Assembly: GCF_050947335.1 (NCBI RefSeq)
Contig: NC_134991.1
Span: 5,270,001-5,334,000, forward strand
Direction: 5' to 3'
From: Megachile rotundata
Lineage: Eukaryota; Arthropoda; Insecta; Hymenoptera; Megachilidae
DNA length: 64,000 bases
The translations under genes were made by a program, and so were the position numbers. Shown piece by piece: positions 61,091-64,000 of the stretch (positions are counted from its first letter, which is position 1; each line of letters begins with the position of its first letter). Under the pieces are notes generated by a model, which saw only the letters and a list, made by a program, of their open reading frames with translations, searched no databases and had not been told where the DNA came from.

Positions 61091-62799
61091 CTCACAGAAA
61101 TGTCCCTACCAAAACGCCGCCATCTTGAAGACCTCCGTCAAATGTCCCCCGTAAACACGTAAGGTCTTAAAAAATAAATAATCGCAGTTACACAGCTTAA
61201 AAACCGGGTCACTCTGTATAACCGCAACGTTCGAAAAGGTTAAGTTCATATTGTTGAACGAAGAAAAAGTGTTTTAATATCCTGTATGATTCATCCACAA
61301 GGTACAAAGGAATTTCAGTGGAATCGAGGACACGAAAGCTCTATAGGATTTGTGTTATTGTACGGTTGAAAGAGAGGATTGCGAATGCTCGTATAGTAGA
61401 TATTATGGTCGTAACTTTTATTGGAGTAATCGAAACTTTATGGGGACATTTTGAGTTCGCGTTTAGTGCCTGCTCCATAACGATGTATTCAGTTACATCG
61501 TTTTCTCGCAAACTGCAAACCCTCTGTCGAATACTTCTAATTATCATTTCAATTTACAAATGATCTTATTTTTTGGGTACAAAATTTGTGAGATTTTCGT
61601 CGAATTCCGTTGCATCTTCCGTTAACTTCTTGCAGTATAATTTATTTTTTAGGTATGTTAGAATTAACTAATCACAGCTATAATATTAACAGTAGATTCA
61701 TAAAACCTGTCAAAATGGCGCATCGTAGATACCTTATTTTAAGAGACAAAATTTAAACTAATTATTTTCTTTCTATTTAAGAAGTTCCGTTATTTTTCTG
61801 ACATACTGTATATCATCAATTTATTTATTTTCCTACTTTAGTTCAAATTTAAATAAAAGTGATCAAACTGTGAATCTGGTGTTAAGACAAAGAACGTTGA
61901 AATGTTATGTCAATTTGGTATCAAAACAAATAATTGAATTTTAAAAATTCGAGTAAAATTGATCACAGAAGTAGCGAAGTCGCGAGACTTATGAAAACAG
62001 AACAAGGGGTAAAATTATCTTTGCTCCGTTAATTGCTAATATCGTTGTTACAATTCGCTTTACAACGTTAAAAAGAGGGAACATTTAAGGGGTGCCACGA
62101 GAGCAATTTGTGGTATCAATGTTCATTCACTCGTAAATTTCAGAGAGCCATAATTACACTTTTATTCGGGTATTAGTATGTGTATCGTATTCGGGTGGAT
62201 GCAGAGCGATGTTGGCCACCGTTGCGCCGGCGCAATTATAAATAATAGAACTTCCTTCCCATGTGAAGTGCATTTAACTCGCGTGTAATGCATTCCTTCC
62301 GTTTCCGCGATGTCGAGATAATTATACTGGCTGCTGAAATTATTGTTACGTTTGCATCAAAGCCGTTCGCGATACTCTTTCGTTCTTGATACGCTCTCGA
62401 AATAAACGCAGAAAAAATTCAATCTTTCATTACTCGCACGCTGGATTACTGTAATCCACTTTCTTCTTAATACCTGTGACCCACATTTCCCTGTTGCACG
62501 AAACGTTTTTCTGCCGGCAATTTAACAGACGGATATCAGTTTCACGGAACGGTGCATTTTAAAGATGCTTCATGTTCGGTTCTGCGAATTTATCGTTCTA
62601 CCCTGCATGTGGTCAGATTTATTGTTACCTGTGCTTGAAAAATTTCGAATTTACTTTTACCGAATTCACTGGCATTCTTATTCTTAGGACAAATTTCAGA
62701 AATCTTTACTATGAAATTTACGAGTTTCTCAGTTTTTAATTAGCAAATTTGAAAGTTTACAAAATTACGAAGTTTCAAATTTTCCAGTTTCTTGTGCAA

Positions 62800-63260
62800 A
62801 TTTCGAATTTTCTAATTTTTAAATTTCCTAATTTCCCACTCTCCAAATTTCTAATTTCCCTAATTCCCTATTCTCCAAATTTCTAAATTTCCTAATTCCC
62901 CCCTCTCTAAATTCCTAAATTCCCAAGTTTTCAAACCCTCAAATTTCTAAATTCTCTAATCCCCCACTCTCCAAATTTCTAATTTCCCTAATTTCCCACT
63001 CTTCAAATTTCTAAATTTCCTAATTCCCCACTCATCAAATTTCTAAATTTCTTAATTCCCGCTCTATAAATTCCTCCTAGTCCCAAATTTCCGTAGACCT
63101 CAAGTTCCCCAAATTCCCCTAGTACCAAAATTTCCGTAAATCTCAAGTTCCCCAAATTCCCCTAGTCCCAGAATTCCTCTAGTTCCCAAATTCCTCAAAC
63201 TCTCAAACAACCACATTTCAAAATCTCTAAATTTCCACATCTCAAATTTCCACCTAAAAA
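62800..63260 (-). repeat. C-rich 16-bp-type minisatellite, degenerate
   Basis: Units like TCTCCAAATTTCTAAATTTC and CTAATTCCCCACTC; the complement belongs with the G-rich 16-bp family. Confidence 0.75.
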
Positions 63261-64000
63261 TATCTCTAAATCTAAAAATTTAAGACGATCCTCGAAAATC
63301 CTCGAAATGACCTAGAAGCCAATTCTCCAAGGAAGAGACCGTCAGAATTATTCTAGGCCAAAGGCAGAAGCGCATAATCAGTTAAAAGAGTATCCAGAAA
63401 TAACGAAAGAGAAATTGAAAAGACACGAGGATCGGGGCCGCAGGAGACAGAAAGATAGCGGGAAAAGAGGGCGGCAAAAAGTCGAAACAGAGACAAAGAA
63501 GGCTCGAATAAGGTCTTCGCGGACGTAAATCCCTTCCGGCCGGATTTTAACGTGAAATTTATCGCGGTCCCGATAAATTATTGTCCGTCAGGGTATCCCG
63601 TAGGAGCAGCTGGGTCAGAGAAGGCTAGCTTCATGATCGAGCATGCAAGTTATTAATATTTCGCGAGGTTAACCTGGGCTTCGATTACTTTATAAATAGC
63701 AGCCGGATAGATATCGGCGAATATGTGTGTCGGAGTGCAACATAGAGGTTTTCATAAATTTTCCAATTTCGTGGTCGCCAGTCCACGTAATCCCTCCTTT
63801 CAGCATAATCCTTCCCTTGGTTTTGCATTAACCGTGGGTACTCGTTCCACCGGCTAAATTTACATTCGTGGACTGATGAGTCCGTATCACAGGATCGTAT
63901 ATTCTATTTCCTCCTTCGATCGGTGACCGCCACCTTTTGTTTCCGTTTCTTCATCGTTCGCTTCCTTTCATTTTTCCTATCGTTTCTCTTTTTGCCGCTA

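Larger units (their letters stand above)
41743..64000. other. 22 kb without recognisable exon, probably a long 5' intron
   Basis: The exon at 41416-41742 starts mid-domain, so an upstream exon with the first TSR must exist. No TSR signature (CSxxCGGG) was found on the minus strand here, so it should lie to the right of the window. The stretch holds repeats, two MITE copies and AT-rich DNA. None of its open frames is recognisable. Confidence 0.55.

Noticed and set aside
63869..63895. Hammerhead ribozyme-like core: CTGATGAG followed by a GTCC stem
   Set aside because: A hammerhead needs CGAAA after stem II; here the stem is followed by CGTATA, and no convincing stem III with a cleavage triplet was found. 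Probably chance.

Overview
The window is AT-rich animal DNA, most likely from an insect and probably a hymenopteran. The grounds are spliced genes with GT-AG introns of 66 bp to more than 10 kb, a short TTAGG (insect telomere-type) tract, a mariner-like terminus, and a gene with insect MADD-4/Nolo architecture. No bacterial, viral or organellar gene, CRISPR array, rRNA or tRNA was seen. The species assignment is inference.

One protein-coding gene can be demonstrated. It lies on the minus strand and runs right to left from 41742 to the stop codon at 1391. Twenty exons join in phase into 1,459 codons plus stop, with the 5' end missing. The protein is a secreted ADAMTS-like extracellular matrix protein of the MADD-4 / Punctin / no long nerve cord (nolo) type. 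Its domains in order are: ADAMTS cysteine-rich module, seven thrombospondin type-1 repeats (TSRs), one Ig domain, a long acidic Ser/Thr/Asn-rich linker, three more TSRs, and a C-terminal PLAC domain. The ADAMTS spacer that normally follows the cysteine-rich module is absent. In C. elegans this family organises synapses and guides muscle arms, and in Drosophila nolo is named for a nerve-cord phenotype.

Layout: 1-1390 is 3' UTR and flank. 1391-10602 is the compact 3' half (15 exons). 20725-21832, 28220-28352, 30564-30705 and 41416-41742 hold the remaining exons, separated by introns of about 10.1, 6.4, 2.2 and 10.7 kb. 41743-64000 has no recognisable exon and is probably a long 5' intron, since the first TSR and signal peptide must lie beyond the right edge.

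The introns are crowded with tandem repeats of strikingly uniform 15-16 bp period. One family is CG-rich and built around ACGCGT/GCGCGT (15 bp); it occurs in both orientations and also inside a TA-flanked MITE family. A second is a G-rich 16-bp family related to GGGAATTGGGGAATGT, including higher-order arrays of 96 bp (six monomers) and about 127 bp (eight monomers). There is also an 80-bp tandem repeat with a hairpin supported by a compensatory double change, and several small duplications. Most long open frames in the window are these repeats reading open in every frame and are not genes. No wholly new protein system was found; the most unusual material is in the repeats and in the domain loss and splice details of the nolo-like gene.
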